A stretch of 27,203 bases of DNA, taken from NCBI GenBank assembly GCA_963653155.1, contig CAVJWR010000038.1:1-27203 (forward strand), read 5' to 3'. A model generated the notes under the pieces. It saw only the letters and a list, made by a program, of their open reading frames with translations, was not told the DNA's origin and ran no database searches. Of this stretch, positions 25,197 through 27,203 are shown piece by piece; position 1 is the stretch's first letter, and every line of letters begins with the position of its first letter. The translations under genes and the position numbers were made by a program. Source of the DNA: UBA1731 sp963653155. Its GTDB lineage: Bacteria > Verrucomicrobiota > Kiritimatiellia > RFP12 > UBA1067.

Positions 25197-27203
25197 ATGA
25201 GCGACGAGAACGAAGATACGATGCTTAAGCCGCCGTGCGAATTCGGGCGGTTCATCGTGGAGAGGGAACTCGGCCATGGAGGCATGGGTGGCGTGTATCT
25301 CGCAAGGGACAAGATGCTTGACAGGCAGGTCGCCCTGAAGGTCATGCTTAAGTCCCTCGGCGCAGACCCGCAGTTCCTTGAGCGGTTCAAGCGCGAGGCG
25401 CAGGCTGCGGCGAGGCTCATACACCCGTCCATCGCACAGATATATTCGTATGACATAGTGGACGGGCAGCCGTACATCGCCATGGAGATGGCGGGCGGCG
25501 GCTCGCTCTACCGGCTCATGGAGGTCCATGGCAAGAACATCGACCCCACGCGCGTGATGCGCGTGTGCAAGCAAGTGGCTGAAGGGCTCTCCTGCGCTGC
25601 GGATCAGGGGCTCGTGCATGGCGACATCAAGCCTGAAAACATCCTTTTCGATTCCACGGGCGCGGCCAAGATCGTGGATTTCGGGCTTGCCGGGATGCAG
25701 GACGACAATCAGGGCGACGAAATATGGGGTACGCCATATTACATCGCCCCCGAAAAGGTCAGGAAGGGCGCCGTCGATTTTCGCGTTGACATGTATTCGC
25801 TCGGCGCGACCATCTACCATGCGATTACGGGAGTTGCCCCGTTCGAGGGCGAAGACCCGAATGAGGTGGTGAAGAAGCGCTTCCTGGAGAATCCAAAGCC
25901 GCCAAGCGCAGTGCGTCCGGGGCTTCCGGCGTCTGTTGATAGGATACTGCTCAAGATGATGGCGCGGGAAGTGATCGACCGCTATCCTACGTGGGAAGCG
26001 TGCATCGGCGACATAAACCGTGCGCTTGCGGAAGGCGTAGCCATAGACGACAAGGCCGCCGCCGCTGCGGCAGTTGCGGCGGCAGATGCCGCAGCCGGTG
26101 AAGGCGCACCGCAGCCGGAGGCATCCACGGCATCGGCCCCCGCCAAGGGCGGCAAGAGGCTTGTGATGAAGGGCAAGCGCAAGAAGATGTTCAAGAAGTC
26201 TGCCCAGACTGAAGAGGCTTCCGGAGAGAATGGCGACGAATCGGCGACTCCCGCAGGGGAGGGGGCAGATGAGGCTGTCGAAGGGGCTGAAGATTCCGCA
26301 GAGGCCTCCATCGACAACGGGGAGACTCCTGAGGAAAAGCCGTCAATGACCATCGGAAAGATGATCATGCTTGGCGCGATTGGCGTTGTGGTGCTGCTTC
26401 TCGTCGTGGCTGGCGGGCTCGTGTGGTACATACAGTCCTCCAAGGCCGCAGCCGAACGCGAGCGCATGGCGCTCATGAACACCAAGGCGGACGAAGCCAG
26501 GGCGGCCATTCGCTCAACGATGAAGAGCGCGACCGAATTCGCGGCGCTTGTCTCGGAGCAACGCAGGAAGTCCGAGGCGGAAGTGAAGAAATCTTCAGAT
26601 GCGTTCCTCGCCATGCTCGATCCTGCGGTTCGCGACGTGTGCAGACCGGTGCTAGTCGCGCCGGAGACCAAGGACTACACCGATGCGGTTGCGTACTCGA
26701 ACAAGGTGGTGGAGAAGATAGCCCAGTTGGCGAATGCGATCGCACCTGCACAGGAGGCCGCCCCCGCTCCGTCCGAGTCAAGCGCCGCATCTGCGGCAGA
26801 CACGGCGACAAACAGCGCACCTGCGGCGGCAAATGCCGTAGCCACGACCAATGCTCCCGCCGCATCAGTGGCCACGAATGCGACGCCGGCCAAGGCCGAT
26901 GCCGCAGCGAAGCCGACTGACAAGGATGCGGCAAAGGATGCGAAGGGCAAGGGTGAAGCCGCGAAAGACAAGAAGGCCGCCAAGCCTGACGCCAAGAAGG
27001 ATGCGAAGAACGATGCAAAGAAGGGCGACGCAAAGGAGGCAAAGGCCCCGCCGAAGCCTGCCCCAGCCCCTGAGCCAAAGGAAGAGGTGAAGGTGGAGTA
27101 TCCGCCTCAGCTGAAGGCGTTCCAGCAGCTTTGGACGGATCTCTGGACCCTGCGCGCTGCCGAGATACGGGTGAACGCCTGCCTAATGTTCATACTCCAG
27201 AAG
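25197..27203 (+). CDS. Membrane Ser/Thr protein kinase (3' end outside window)
   Basis: The frame stays open to the window end (669 codons). Residues about 19-275 form a Hanks-type kinase domain: glycine loop LGHGGMGGVYLA (25-36), Lys48 in VALK, catalytic loop HGDIKPENI with Asp143, and DFG at 161-163. The activation-segment end is GTPYYIAPEK and the domain closes with MAREVIDRYPTW. HRD is replaced by HGD, so it is a non-RD kinase. A basic cluster (KGGKRLVMKGKRKKMFKK, about 320) and an acidic Glu/Ala-rich stretch lead to one membrane helix (about 389-412). Beyond it are a possible coiled-coil segment, then an Ala/Pro/Thr-rich linker and a Lys/Ala/Asp-rich repeat (AKDAKGKGEAAKDKKAAK, from about 580). 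The external part has no PASTA or other known sensor that I recognise. It starts 33 bases after lepB. Substrates are unknown. Confidence 0.88.
   Translation, partial: MSDENEDTMLKPPCEFGRFIVERELGHGGMGGVYLARDKMLDRQVALKVMLKSLGADPQFLERFKREAQAAARLIHPSIAQIYSYDIVDGQPYIAMEMAGGGSLYRLMEVHGKNIDPTRVMRVCKQVAEGLSCAADQGLVHGDIKPENILFDSTGAAKIVDFGLAGMQDDNQGDEIWGTPYYIAPEKVRKGAVDFRVDMYSLGATIYHAITGVAPFEGEDPNEVVKKRFLENPKPPSAVRPGLPASVDRILLKMMAREVIDRYPTWEACIGDINRALAEGVAIDDKAAAAAAVAAADAAAGEGAPQPEASTASAPAKGGKRLVMKGKRKKMFKKSAQTEEASGENGDESATPAGEGADEAVEGAEDSAEASIDNGETPEEKPSMTIGKMIMLGAIGVVVLLLVVAGGLVWYIQSSKAAAERERMALMNTKADEARAAIRSTMKSATEFAALVSEQRRKSEAEVKKSSDAFLAMLDPAVRDVCRPVLVAPETKDYTDAVAYSNKVVEKIAQLANAIAPAQEAAPAPSESSAASAADTATNSAPAAANAVATTNAPAASVATNATPAKADAAAKPTDKDAAKDAKGKGEAAKDKKAAKPDAKKDAKNDAKKGDAKEAKAPPKPAPAPEPKEEVKVEYPPQLKAFQQLWTDLWTLRAAEIRVNACLMFILQK

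Overview
The window reads as one strand of a GC-rich chromosome from an uncultured, LPS-bearing Gram-negative bacterium. Every supported gene lies on the + strand. LPS export and lipid A genes (lptF/G type, lpxA), tolB, a beta-strand-repeat secreted protein, many secreted glycoside hydrolases, a GspG-like protein and a membrane Ser/Thr kinase together suggest the Verrucomicrobiota/Kiritimatiellota/Lentisphaerota group, possibly gut-associated. No rRNA or other phylogenetic marker is here to prove that. Four N-runs show it is a scaffold of joined contigs.

Region 1 (1-6170) is a tight operon for plant or host glycan breakdown: the end of a GH2 beta-galactosidase-type enzyme, a sialate O-acetylesterase-type domain that appears fused to a GH78 alpha-L-rhamnosidase across an N gap, and a clan GH-D (GH36/27-like) alpha-galactosidase. 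The set would suit acetylated, galactose-decorated rhamnogalacturonan. These genes contain no ATA isoleucine codons, whereas everything from 6467 on uses ATA freely, so this block is foreign or mis-joined.

Region 2 (6171-9766) begins with a hairpin-rich repeat, then a short operon: a GspG-type domain protein, a Gfo/Idh/MocA oxidoreductase and a GH20 beta-hexosaminidase (interrupted by a gap). Region 3 (9767-19854) holds a large secreted beta-strand-repeat protein whose signal peptide is split by a one-base deficit in a poly-A run, a foldback-type repeat element with AT-rich inverted arms and GC-rich hairpins, and a secreted protein of about 2,130 residues that joins a GH28 domain, a LamG-like domain and a probable transglutaminase-like domain.

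Region 4 (19855-27203) is housekeeping: ruvB, an LptF/LptG permease, lpxA, tolB, lepB, and a Ser/Thr kinase cut by the window end. Several genes here have near-consensus sigma-70 promoters so close to the ATG that their mRNAs should be leaderless or nearly so.

The most notable observations are the covarying hairpin arrays at two loci, the GH28-LamG-transglutaminase-like architecture, the A9 frameshift in the signal peptide, the short-leader promoters, and the codon-usage break at about 6.2-6.5 kb.
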